Positions 16,870 through 24,495 of a stretch of DNA of 64,000 bases are shown here, in pieces (position 1 is the first letter of the stretch; the number at the start of each line of letters is the position of its first letter). A program made the position numbers and the translations under genes. Under the pieces are notes generated by a model. The model was not told where the DNA came from and searched no databases. It saw only the letters and a list, made by a program, of their open reading frames with translations. Origin of the DNA: Streptomyces sp. NBC_00483 (lineage in GTDB: Bacteria; Actinomycetota; Actinomycetes; Streptomycetales; Streptomycetaceae); the NCBI RefSeq assembly GCF_036013745.1, contig NZ_CP107880.1:8928001-8992000 (forward strand). Direction: 5' to 3'.

Positions 16870-16901
16870 CCCACCCCGGTGATCGTTTCCGGTCAGAGCA
16901 C
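16870..16901 (-). repeat. Right terminal inverted repeat of the IS630-like element
   Basis: The complement of the left end; terminates in CAGAGCAC just before the duplicated TA. Confidence 0.88.
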
Positions 16902-16904
16902 TAG

Positions 16905-18330
16905 TAGGACTCCGTTAGGTCTGTCTCGATCTCGAGGTGTGATGTGTCCTGGCGGGCAGGGGCTGTTGGCAGGTGGTGCAGGCGCCGGTCCAGCACCTCA
17001 GGATGTTCTGGAGGGTGTCGAGGACCTGATAGAGGGTGAGTCCGGTGCGGGGACTTTTGGGGCCAGGCGCTGTTCGGTGAGGAAGGCATGGGCGGCACTC
17101 ACGAGGGTGACGTGATGGTGCCAGCCGGGCCAGGAACGGCCTTCGAAGTGGTCGAGTCCCAGGCCGTGTTTGAGTTCGCGGTAGTCGTGCTCGATGCGCC
17201 AGCGGACCTTGGCCAGGCGGACCAGCTCGTCGATCGGGGTGTTGGCCGGCAGGCTGGAGAGCCAGTAGTCGGTGGGTGCCTCGGCGCCGTCGGGCCATTC
17301 GATCAGCAGCCAGCAGTCGGGCAGGATCCCGTCCCACCAGCCCTGTTGGTCCGAGGCGGCCCGCTTTATCGGCCGCTCGACGGCCTTGCCGGCCGGCCGG
17401 ACCCGCAGCGCGGCAAACCGGGACTGCAGCCGACCGCGGGAGCCCTGGCGCCAGGTGAGGGTGGTGAAGGCGTCCGGTCCGAGTTCCTTGGCCAGGGCCG
17501 CCACCGAGGGGGCGGGCTGCCGGTAGCGGGGTTGTGGCCAGCAGCCGACCGCGCCCTCGCGGGCCGGGGCCTCGGGTTCGGCGTCGAACGGATGGGCCGT
17601 CACATCGGTGCGGACGGCGAGCATGTAGTCCAGGCCGCGGTCGGCCAGCGCGGCCCTGAAGTGCCCGTTGGTGCCGTAGGCGGCGTCTGCCACCACCACC
17701 GGTGGGGTCATTCCCCAGCCGGCCAGCGTGTCGAGCATGTCCAGGGCCAGGCGCCACTTCTCCCGGTGCGTGACCTCGGGCGGGATCAGTGTTTTGGCAC
17801 GGCGGTCGGCGTCCGCCGCCCACTCCGGGGGCAGGAACAGCCGCCACTGCAGCGGGCACGAGGCGGCGTCGGTGGCGGCGTGCACGCTCACCACGACCTG
17901 GCAGTTCGCGCGCTTGCCCAGCGCCCCACAGTACTGGCGGGCCACGGCGACCGACATCCGGCCGTCCTTGGGCAGCGACACATCGTCGATCACCCAGGCA
18001 GTCGGCCGGATGAGCGGCAGCATGCGCTCGCAGACCCGCCGCTGCACCGGCACCGGGTCCCACGTCGACTGGTTCACGAACTGCTGCAGGTTCTGCTCGT
18101 TGCCGTCCGGCAGCCGCGCGGCCATCGCCTGGATCGACTTGCGGCGGCCGTCCAGCATCAGGCCCCGCAGGTAGCAGTCGCCCTTGGCCCGCTGGTCCCT
18201 GCGCGGCACCGAGGCGAACACATCCGCCACGTACAGTGCCAACCCCGCCCGGACACGGTTCACTTCATGTGCGTCCACTCATCCAACATGCTCTTGATCA
18301 GCACTTATCGGAAGACCTAACGGAGTCCTA
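16905..18330 (-). mobile_element. IS701-family insertion sequence
   Basis: The element is 1426 bases long with matching 18-base terminal inverted repeats, TAGGACTCCGTTAGGTCT at 16905-16922 and its complement at 18313-18330. Both sides carry CTAG (16901-16904 and 18331-18334), fitting the YTAR 4-base target duplication known for the IS701 family. The left CTAG is made of the last base of the IS630-like element plus its TA duplication, so this element inserted after the IS630-like one. Confidence 0.88.
16998..18278 (-). CDS. IS701-family transposase
   Basis: A 426-residue IS4-superclass transposase. The N-terminal part (KGDCYLRGLMLDGRRKSIQAMA, then EQNLQQFVNQSTWD) is characteristic of IS701-like enzymes. 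The likely DDE residues are in WVIDDVSLPK, VVADAAYGTNGHF and RWRIEHDYRELKHGLGLDHFEGR. It starts at GTG 18278. The reading frame is uninterrupted, so the element could be mobile. Confidence 0.92.
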   Translation of the reverse strand: MDAHEVNRVRAGLALYVADVFASVPRRDQRAKGDCYLRGLMLDGRRKSIQAMAARLPDGNEQNLQQFVNQSTWDPVPVQRRVCERMLPLIRPTAWVIDDVSLPKDGRMSVAVARQYCGALGKRANCQVVVSVHAATDAASCPLQWRLFLPPEWAADADRRAKTLIPPEVTHREKWRLALDMLDTLAGWGMTPPVVVADAAYGTNGHFRAALADRGLDYMLAVRTDVTAHPFDAEPEAPAREGAVGCWPQPRYRQPAPSVAALAKELGPDAFTTLTWRQGSRGRLQSRFAALRVRPAGKAVERPIKRAASDQQGWWDGILPDCWLLIEWPDGAEAPTDYWLSSLPANTPIDELVRLAKVRWRIEHDYRELKHGLGLDHFEGRSWPGWHHHVTLVSAAHAFLTEQRLAPKVPAPDSPSIRSSTPSRTS

Positions 18331-18774
18331 CTAGAGAATCATGCAGGTGGTCGTGGCGTGGGCGATCAGCTTGCCCTGCTCGTCCAGGACCTTGCCCTCC
18401 GCGGTGGCGGTGCGGCGGCCGGCGTGGATGACCTTGCCTTCGGCGGTGAGGGTCTGGCCGTCGGTGCGGGCGGCGCGGATGTAGTTCACCTTGAGTTCGA
18501 GCGTGGTGTAGCCGGTGCCCGCGGGGAGCGTGGTGTGGACGGCGCAGCCCATGGCGGAGTCGAGGAGGGTGGCGGCGATGCCGCCGTGGACGGTGCCGAG
18601 GGGGTTGGCGAAGTCGGGGCGGGTGTCGAGGGAGACGACGATGCGGCCGTGCTCGACCTCGTCGAAGTTCATGCCGAGCAGACGGCCGATGGAGGGGATG
18701 TCGGTGGGGCGTTCGGTCTGCACCCAGCGCATCAGTTCCAGGCCGGTCATGGCAGTGGGGTCGGTGGTCGTCAC
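18331..18774 (-). CDS. Hotdog-fold acyl-CoA thioesterase (PaaI-like)
   Basis: A 147-residue PaaI/YdiI-type thioesterase. The core motif NPLGTVHGGIAATLLDSAMG (residues about 57-76) contains the HGG-x-Asp active-site arrangement. It hydrolyses acyl- or aryl-CoA esters, often to rescue CoA in ring-degradation pathways. GTG 18774 has AGGAG upstream. It is third in a leftward TetR / enoyl-CoA hydratase / thioesterase row. The CTAG target of the IS701-like element includes its TAG stop codon, which the insertion recreated, leaving the protein intact. Confidence 0.9.
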   Translation of the reverse strand: MTTTDPTAMTGLELMRWVQTERPTDIPSIGRLLGMNFDEVEHGRIVVSLDTRPDFANPLGTVHGGIAATLLDSAMGCAVHTTLPAGTGYTTLELKVNYIRAARTDGQTLTAEGKVIHAGRRTATAEGKVLDEQGKLIAHATTTCMIL

Positions 18775-18846
18775 GGTGGTCGTTCTCCTTGTGCGGTGCG
18801 TGAAGCGTGGTGCGGGTGGCGCCCCTGCCCCGGGGTGCGGTCGTGG

Positions 18847-19545
18847 TCAGCCGAGCGGGTTGGTGGTGTCGCGCAGGGTGGCCAGGGCCGGGGCGTACAT
18901 GCGGGCCTTGATGGTGCCGAGGGTGTCGCCGGCCTTGGTCACCTGTGCCTGGGCGAGTTCGATCGCGGTGGAGCGCACGGCGTCCTCGGGGACCGCCTGG
19001 TCGACGATGCCGGCGGCCGCGGCGTCGGTGCCGCCGTAGCGGTGGGCGGTGAGCATGGCCTCGTGCGCGGTCCGCGGGGCGAGGCGGGACTGGATCAGGG
19101 CGGCCATGCCGGGCGTGAAGGGGATGTTGATGTCCGCCTCGGGCAGACACCAGAACCCGCGGTCGGCCCGCATCACGCGGAAGTCGTGTGCGAGGGAGAA
19201 CATGGCGCCGGCGGCGAAGGTGTGTCCCTGCAGCGCGGCCACGGTGATGACCGGCAGTGACAGCATCCGCGCGAACAGCTCGTGGACGGTGACGACGTAG
19301 TTCTCGTGCTGGTCGGCGTGCGCCAACACCCATTCCAGGTCGAGCCCGTTGGAGTAGAACTTGCCGGTGGCGGCGGTGACCAGCGCGCGCGGGCCCTCCG
19401 CCTTCTCCGCCTCGTCGAGCGCGGCGCCGACGGCGGTGAGCCAGTCGGGGTGGAAGCGGTTCTCGCCGTCGCCGAGGTCGAGGACGAAGACACTGTCGTG
19501 ACGGTCGAGCGAGGGCGTGACGGGCGTGACGGGCGTGGCGGTCAT
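18847..19545 (-). CDS. Enoyl-CoA hydratase/isomerase family protein (ECI-like)
   Basis: A 232-residue short crotonase-fold protein. GKFYSNGLDLEWVLAH and ALQGHTFAAGAMFSLAHDFRVMRADRGFWCLPEADINIPF place the oxyanion hole and active-site loop; the pattern resembles Delta3,Delta2-enoyl-CoA isomerases rather than hydratases. The N-terminus contains a TP-V repeat (TPVTPVTPS) from a 9-base DNA repeat. ATG 19545 has AAGGAG ahead. It is probably co-transcribed with the upstream TetR gene and the following thioesterase. Confidence 0.85.
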   Translation of the reverse strand: MTATPVTPVTPSLDRHDSVFVLDLGDGENRFHPDWLTAVGAALDEAEKAEGPRALVTAATGKFYSNGLDLEWVLAHADQHENYVVTVHELFARMLSLPVITVAALQGHTFAAGAMFSLAHDFRVMRADRGFWCLPEADINIPFTPGMAALIQSRLAPRTAHEAMLTAHRYGGTDAAAAGIVDQAVPEDAVRSTAIELAQAQVTKAGDTLGTIKARMYAPALATLRDTTNPLG

Positions 19546-19603
19546 GGCGACTCCTTCGAGGTGTGCACGGGATGCGAGGTGTACGAGGTGGCGACGGGCC
19601 GGA

Positions 19604-20197
19604 TCAGGTGTCGGGCCGCTCGCGCAGGGCGTACAGGAGGAGATCGTGGATCTCGGCGGCGGCCGCCTCGATCGGGGCGGTGCTCTGCTCGGCCCGGCAC
19701 ATGATGACCGCGCCCTCGACCGCGGCGAGGGTGAAGGCGCCCAGCCTGCGGCTGCGTTCCTCGGTCAGGCCGTGCCGGACGAAGAGCCCCGCGAGAGCCT
19801 CCTGCCAGCGGGCGAAGACGGCGGCGGCGGAACGGGCGAGCTGGGGCGCGTCGTCATTGGTCTCGACGGCCACCGCCACGATTGGGCAGCCGGCCCGGAA
19901 GCCGCTCTCGACGAGCCGCTCGCGCCACAGCACGAAGAACGCGTCGACGGCCTCCACGGGATCGTCGGCCTGCATCGCCGCGTCGATCAGTCCGGCGATG
20001 AAGTCCCCGGCCAGGGCCACCGCCTCGTCGATGAGCTGCGCCCGCCCGCCGGGGAAGTGGTAGTACACCGAGCCGCGCGGCGCCCCGCTGTGAGCGAGTA
20101 CCCGGTCGACGCTGGTCGCGCTCGCCCCGTACTCGCGCAGCAGCGCGGCGGCGCTGAGGACCATCCGGTCACGACTGTCACTCTTGCGCGGGCTCAC
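19604..20197 (-). CDS. TetR family transcriptional regulator
   Basis: A 197-residue repressor. The N-terminal helix-turn-helix (AAALLREYGASATSVDRVLAHSGAPRGSVYYHFPGGRAQLIDEAV, residues about 17-60) is standard; the C-terminal half resembles the LmrA/YxaF-type ligand domain (GFRAGCPIVAVAVE). GTG 20197. It heads a leftward row with an enoyl-CoA isomerase and a thioesterase, the likely targets. The effector may be an acyl-CoA or a lipophilic compound; not determined. Confidence 0.88.
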   Translation of the reverse strand: MSPRKSDSRDRMVLSAAALLREYGASATSVDRVLAHSGAPRGSVYYHFPGGRAQLIDEAVALAGDFIAGLIDAAMQADDPVEAVDAFFVLWRERLVESGFRAGCPIVAVAVETNDDAPQLARSAAAVFARWQEALAGLFVRHGLTEERSRRLGAFTLAAVEGAVIMCRAEQSTAPIEAAAAEIHDLLLYALRERPDT

Positions 20198-20260
20198 CTG
20201 TCCACCCCACCTCTGACGACGAGGCGCCCCACCGCCGAGCGGTGAGCTGCCTGGGCTACC

Positions 20261-20285
20261 TGTCAGTAACTTAAGGTGTATGACA
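20261..20285. promoter_or_regulatory. Inverted repeat upstream of the TetR gene, candidate operator
   Basis: TGTCA (20261-20265) and TGACA (20281-20285) form an inverted repeat separated by 15 AT-rich bases, about 65 bases upstream of the TetR start, in a locally AT-rich patch that could hold the promoter. Confidence 0.4.
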
Positions 20286-20324
20286 TAGAACAGGCAAGAG
20301 GGGATGGACGGCCGATCGGTCGGC

Positions 20325-21329
20325 TCAGGCCGTGCCGCGCCTCAACAGCCGGTGCGGCACGATCAGTTCCTGCGGAGGGACGTCGTTGCTGGGGCTGTAG
20401 ATCCGGTCCGCCAGACACTGCAGGGACCGCTCGGCGATCTGCTGTTTGTCCGGCGCGATGGTGGTCAGTGGCGGATGGCTGTAACGGCCGTCCTCGATGT
20501 CGTCGAATCCGACGATCGCGATGTCCTCGGGCACGCGCAGGCCCCGTTCGTGCGCCACATGGAGGGCGCCCAGGGCGAGTTCGTCACTGAAGGCGAACAC
20601 GGCGTCGGGGACGGCCGGTCCGTCGAGCAGTTCGGCCATGGCGCGGGCGCCGTCCGCCCGGTGCAGCGCGGCCACGGGGCGCTGGGCGTCCGGGAGTTGG
20701 GGGAGTCCGGCCCGCTCCAGGGCCCGGCCGTGGCCCTCGGTGCGCAGCAGGGCGGTGCCGTTGTGCAGGTGCGGCTGCAGGCCGATGGCGGCGATGCGGC
20801 GCCGGCCGAGGCCGATCAGATGGCTGGTGGCCTCGTCGGCGGCGGTGACGTTGTCGACGGCGACGCGGTCGGCCGCGCCCCGCGGGCTGCGCTCGCCGAG
20901 CAGGACGAGCGGCACGGTCGGTGCGGTGGCGGCGAGTTCGGCCGGGTCGAGCGCCCAGGGGCTGATGATGAGCCCGTCGACGGCGCGCCCGCCGCCCTGG
21001 GTGAGCAGTCGGCGTTCGGCGTCGGCGTCGCCCCGGGTCTGGTCTATGACCACGGTCCAGGAACGGCGCTGGGCCTCGTCGACCAGGAGTCCGGCCAACT
21101 CGCCGAAGTAGGGCGAGTGCAGCTCGGGGATGGCCAGGCCGATGATCCCGGTGCGGCCCGCGCGCAGGCTGCGCGCGGCGAGGTTGGGCCGGTAGCCGAG
21201 CTCGTCGATCACCTCCTGGACGCGCCGTCGGGTCTCCGCCGCCACCGAGGCGGACCCACTGACCACATTGGACACGGTGCGCGTGGAGACGCCCGCCCGG
21301 GCGGCCACATCCTTCAGACGACTGCTCAC
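20325..21329 (-). CDS. LacI family transcriptional regulator
   Basis: A 334-residue regulator: N-terminal LacI helix-turn-helix (RLKDVAARAGVSTRTVSNVVSGSASVAAETRRRVQEVIDELGY) followed by a periplasmic-binding-protein-like effector domain (GIIGLAIPELHSPYFGELAGLL; VFAFSDELALGAL; DIAIVGFDDIEDGRYSHPPLTTI). GTG 21329 follows AAAGGATG. It is read divergently from the PhyH/sugar-porter pair, across a spacer with a clear LacI-type palindrome, and probably represses that pair and itself. Confidence 0.92.
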   Translation of the reverse strand: MSSRLKDVAARAGVSTRTVSNVVSGSASVAAETRRRVQEVIDELGYRPNLAARSLRAGRTGIIGLAIPELHSPYFGELAGLLVDEAQRRSWTVVIDQTRGDADAERRLLTQGGGRAVDGLIISPWALDPAELAATAPTVPLVLLGERSPRGAADRVAVDNVTAADEATSHLIGLGRRRIAAIGLQPHLHNGTALLRTEGHGRALERAGLPQLPDAQRPVAALHRADGARAMAELLDGPAVPDAVFAFSDELALGALHVAHERGLRVPEDIAIVGFDDIEDGRYSHPPLTTIAPDKQQIAERSLQCLADRIYSPSNDVPPQELIVPHRLLRRGTA

Positions 21330-21380
21330 CCGGTCATCCTTTCACGCGGCGCCCCCGGAAAACCGCTGCCCTGAGGGTAT

Positions 21381-21392
21381 TGCAACGTTGCA
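21381..21392. promoter_or_regulatory. LacI-type operator palindrome
   Basis: TGCAACGTTGCA is a perfect 12-base palindrome with the central CG typical of LacI/GalR operators, in the divergent spacer between the LacI gene and the PhyH gene. A further half-site TGCAAT lies at 21401-21406. Confidence 0.7.
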
Positions 21393-21441
21393 TTCATCGA
21401 TGCAATCTAGTGGCGGAACTTCCGCTTGCAAGGAGGCAAGG

Positions 21442-22293
21442 ATGACTGTGTCCGCATTCCCCGGCGTCAGCCCCGCCGATCAGGACGTCGATGTGACGCG
21501 GGACGTGGCGAACCTGTACGGGGACGGCATCACGGCGCGGAAGGGCGCCTTCGCCACGGAGTGGGCCGACCGGATGCGCGAGGACATCGAGGCCGCGTAC
21601 GAAGAGGCGCGCTCCCGGCCGGGCGGCGCCGTGGGCCGCGGTCCGAACCGCTACTACGTGGAGATCCACCCCGAGCAGCTGCGCGGCTTCGTCGACCTCG
21701 TCGACCACCCGTGGGTGCGGTCGGTGGCCACCGCGGTCCTCGGCCCGGACTACCGCATCGTCGAACTCGGCTTCGACGTACCGCTCGAGGGCGCCGTGAA
21801 CCAGCCCTGGCACCGCGACTTCCCCATCCCCGACGAGACGCGGAACGAACGCCGGCTGACGTCGCTCGCCTTCAACGTCACCGCCGTCGACACCGCCGAG
21901 GACATGGGCCCCTTCGAGATCGCGCCCGGCACCCAGTGGGACGACGAACCCGACTTCGAGCACGGGATGTTCCCGCCCCGCGAGCGCTTCGGCCGCTACG
22001 AGGAGCGCGCGGTGCGCAAGTACCCGCAGCGCGGCGACATCTCGGCCCGCACCGCGCTGACCATCCACCGCGGCACCAAGAACGAGTCGTCCAAGTCGCG
22101 GCCCGTGCTGATCCTCGGCCTCGACGGCCCAGAGTCGAACAACGGCGACCGGCACGACACCGCCGTCACCCGCACGTTCTGGGAGTCGCTGCCCGAGCGG
22201 GTGCGCCGCCACCTGGACTGCCCGGTCGTCGACGAGCTGACGCCCGTCACCCAGAAGCACACCATCGAGGGTCTGGTCATGGGCGATGCCTGA
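21442..22293 (+). CDS. Phytanoyl-CoA dioxygenase (PhyH) family protein
   Basis: A 283-residue Fe(II)/2-oxoglutarate-dependent oxygenase. The iron facial triad can be placed as HxD in QPWHRDFPIPDE and the distal His in LTIHRGTKNESSKSRPVLIL, where the following Arg would bind 2-oxoglutarate. ATG 21442 has AAGGAGG six bases ahead. The gene overlaps the next one, a sugar-porter transporter, by eight bases, so uptake and oxidation of one compound is likely. LacI control suggests a sugar-like or polyol-like substrate; members of this family also hydroxylate small secondary metabolites. Confidence 0.88.
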   Translation: MTVSAFPGVSPADQDVDVTRDVANLYGDGITARKGAFATEWADRMREDIEAAYEEARSRPGGAVGRGPNRYYVEIHPEQLRGFVDLVDHPWVRSVATAVLGPDYRIVELGFDVPLEGAVNQPWHRDFPIPDETRNERRLTSLAFNVTAVDTAEDMGPFEIAPGTQWDDEPDFEHGMFPPRERFGRYEERAVRKYPQRGDISARTALTIHRGTKNESSKSRPVLILGLDGPESNNGDRHDTAVTRTFWESLPERVRRHLDCPVVDELTPVTQKHTIEGLVMGDA

Positions 22294-23749
22294 GCCGGCC
22301 ACGGAGGCGCACGGCCCCGCAGGCGGCGGACGCACCCCGGTGCTGGTCTACGCCGTCGCCGCCGTCTCGGCGCTTGGCGGTCTGCTCTTCGGGTACGACA
22401 CCGGCATCATCTCCGGCGCCCTGCTGCACCTGCGGGAGGACCTCGACCTCTCCTCCCGCGAGCAGGAGATCGTCGTCAGCGTCATCCTGCTCGGCGCGAT
22501 GGTCGGCGCCCTGATCTCGGGGCGCGCGGCGGTACGGCACGGCCGGCGCAAGGTGGTGGCGACGGTCGCGGTGATCTTCGCCGCCGGCGCGGTCGCCGCC
22601 GCGCTCGCCCCCGATGTGTCGACGCTGATCGCCGCGCGCTTCGTGCTCGGGCTCGCGGTGGGCGGCGCGTCCAACATGGTGCCCGTCTACATCGCCGAAC
22701 TGGCGCCCGCGGCCGTACGCGGCCGGCTCATGGTGCTGTTCCAGCTGATGGTCGCCATCGGACAGCTCATCGCGTACCTGTGCGGCTGGGCCCTGTCGGG
22801 CAGTGGCGGCTGGCGGGTCATGTTCGCCCTCGCCGTCATCCCCGCACTGGCACTGGCCCTCGGCATGCTGCCGCTGCCGGAGAGCCCGCGCTGGCTCATC
22901 GAGCAGGGCAGGACCGACGACGCGGAGCGCACCCTGCGACGACTGCGGCCCGCAGGCGCGGACGCGGCCGCGGAAGCGGCCGAGATCGCCGCGGTGTCGA
23001 ACAACACCCCTGCGGGCGGCGGTAGTTGGCGACAGCTGCGGCAGCGGTGGCTGCGCCCGGCCCTCCTGATCGCCCTCGGCATCGCGGCCTTCTCCCAGCT
23101 CACCGGGATCAACGCCATCGTCTACTACGCCCCGACCATCCTCGACGACGCAGGCTTCGGCGACTCGGTGGCGCTGCTCACCGGCATCGGCATCGGCGCG
23201 ATGCTCGTCGTGGCGGGCATCGTCGGTGCCATCGCGGTCGACAAGGCCGGACGGCGCCGCACGATGCTGTGGTTCCTGCCGGGCTCGGCGCTCGCCATGG
23301 TGGTGCTCGCGGCGGCCTTCGCGACCTCCTCCGGATCGACGGCCCAGCGCTGGACCGTGATCATTTCCCTGTTCGCGTACATCCTGTTCAACGGGGTGGG
23401 CATGCAGGCCGTCGTCTGGCTCATCGGCCCGGAGATCCTGCCGCTGGGCGTGCGCGGCCCGGCCACCAGCCTGGCTACGCTGTCCGTATGGGGCTTCGAC
23501 CTCCTCATCGCCATGACCGCGCTGACGGCCATCAACACCGTCGGCCGCTCCGGCACATTCCTGTTCTACGCGCTGATGAACGTGGCCTGCATCGTCTTCG
23601 TCGCGCTGAAGGTCCCGGAGACGAAGGGCCGCAGCCTGGAGCGCATCGAGCAGGCGCTGCACAGCCCGCTGCCCTTCCGCCGGGCGCTGGACGACGACGG
23701 TCAGGGGCTGTCCGAGGCCTCCGACAGCCGCGCCGGTGCGGCGGTGTGA
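22286..23749 (+). CDS. MFS transporter, sugar porter family
   Basis: A 487-residue transporter with twelve hydrophobic segments. Sugar-porter signatures are present: GGLLFGYDTGIISGAL in the first segment, RFVLGLAVGGASNMVPVYIAELAP, PESPRWLIEQGR after segment six, QLTGINAIVYYAP in segment seven, and KVPETKGRSLERIEQAL at the C-terminus. It would import a hexose, inositol, quinate or similar polyol with protons. It starts inside the PhyH gene's end; its own 3' end overlaps the convergent SDR gene by 49 bases. Confidence 0.93.
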   Translation: MPEPATEAHGPAGGGRTPVLVYAVAAVSALGGLLFGYDTGIISGALLHLREDLDLSSREQEIVVSVILLGAMVGALISGRAAVRHGRRKVVATVAVIFAAGAVAAALAPDVSTLIAARFVLGLAVGGASNMVPVYIAELAPAAVRGRLMVLFQLMVAIGQLIAYLCGWALSGSGGWRVMFALAVIPALALALGMLPLPESPRWLIEQGRTDDAERTLRRLRPAGADAAAEAAEIAAVSNNTPAGGGSWRQLRQRWLRPALLIALGIAAFSQLTGINAIVYYAPTILDDAGFGDSVALLTGIGIGAMLVVAGIVGAIAVDKAGRRRTMLWFLPGSALAMVVLAAAFATSSGSTAQRWTVIISLFAYILFNGVGMQAVVWLIGPEILPLGVRGPATSLATLSVWGFDLLIAMTALTAINTVGRSGTFLFYALMNVACIVFVALKVPETKGRSLERIEQALHSPLPFRRALDDDGQGLSEASDSRAGAAV

Positions 23750-24495
23750 GCGGCCGGGGTCCCCGGGCGCAGAGCGTCGGAGATCGACTTGGCGGCGCCG
23801 TGGGCCGTGTATCCACCGTCGACCGGGATCTCGGCGCCGGTGATGAACGACGACTCGTCCGACAGCAGGAACGTGACGAGCGGGGTGATCTCGTCGACCG
23901 TGCCGGTGCGGCCCAGCGGGGTCTCGCGCAGGTTGGCCTCGCGGAAGGCGGGGGCGGCCGACGCCGTCATCTCCGTCTCGATGAAGCCCGGATGGATCGT
24001 GTTGACGCGGATGCCGCGCGGGCCGAGTTCGAGTGCCGCCGTCTTCGACAGGCCGCGCAGCGCCCACTTGCTGGACGTGTACGCGACCGGGTAGTGGGCG
24101 GTGAGCGCGGCGGACGAGCCGACGTTGACGATCGAGGCGCCGGCGGGCATCAGCGGGGTGAGGTGCTGGATGCCGAGGAGCGGTCCGGTGACGTTCACGG
24201 CGTGCACGCGGGCGAAGTCCTCGGCGCGCACCTCGTCGAGGCGGGCGCGCCAGGTGATGCCCGCGTTGTTGACCAGGCCGTGGATGGGGCCGTACGACTC
24301 CCGTAGATCGGAGGCTAGTTGGGCCCATTGCGTCTCGTTGGTGACGTCGAGCGGGCGGATGCCGGGTCCCTCGGTCACGTCCGTCGCGATGACGTGGGCG
24401 CCCTCGCGGGTGAGGGCCGCGGCCTCGGCGGCGCCCTGGCCGCGGGCCGCGCCGGTGACGACCACGACCCTGCCCGCCAGGCGCTTCGTGGTCAC
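23701..24495 (-). CDS. SDR family oxidoreductase
   Basis: A 264-residue classical SDR: TGAARGQGAAEAAAL cofactor motif near residue 15, NNAGITW, the SSAA..YTSSKWAL region with catalytic Tyr and Lys, and PVDGGYTAHG at the C-terminus. GTG 24495 overlaps the stop of the upstream FAH-type gene (GTGA), so it is the last gene of the leftward catabolic operon. The roughly 25 residues after the normal end overlap the convergent sugar-porter gene. Probable role: dehydrogenation of a hydroxylated intermediate in the same pathway. Confidence 0.87.
   Translation of the reverse strand: MTTKRLAGRVVVVTGAARGQGAAEAAALTREGAHVIATDVTEGPGIRPLDVTNETQWAQLASDLRESYGPIHGLVNNAGITWRARLDEVRAEDFARVHAVNVTGPLLGIQHLTPLMPAGASIVNVGSSAALTAHYPVAYTSSKWALRGLSKTAALELGPRGIRVNTIHPGFIETEMTASAAPAFREANLRETPLGRTGTVDEITPLVTFLLSDESSFITGAEIPVDGGYTAHGAAKSISDALRPGTPAAHTAAPARLSEASDSP

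Larger units (their letters stand above)
14949..16901 (+). mobile_element. IS630-family insertion sequence with GNAT passenger gene
   Basis: The element is 1953 bases long. Its ends are long imperfect inverted repeats: GTGCTCTGAACGG... at the left (14949 on) and the complement of ...CCGGTCAGAGCAC at the right (to 16901), matching over more than 30 bases. A TA dinucleotide flanks each side (14947-14948 and 16902-16903), the target duplication expected for IS630/mariner-type transposition. Inside are a GNAT acetyltransferase (15063-15629) and the transposase (15745-16860), both rightward. Confidence 0.9.

Noticed and set aside
14949-18330. A composite transposon formed by the two insertion sequences
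   Set aside because: The elements belong to different families with different ends and target duplications, and no host segment lies between them.
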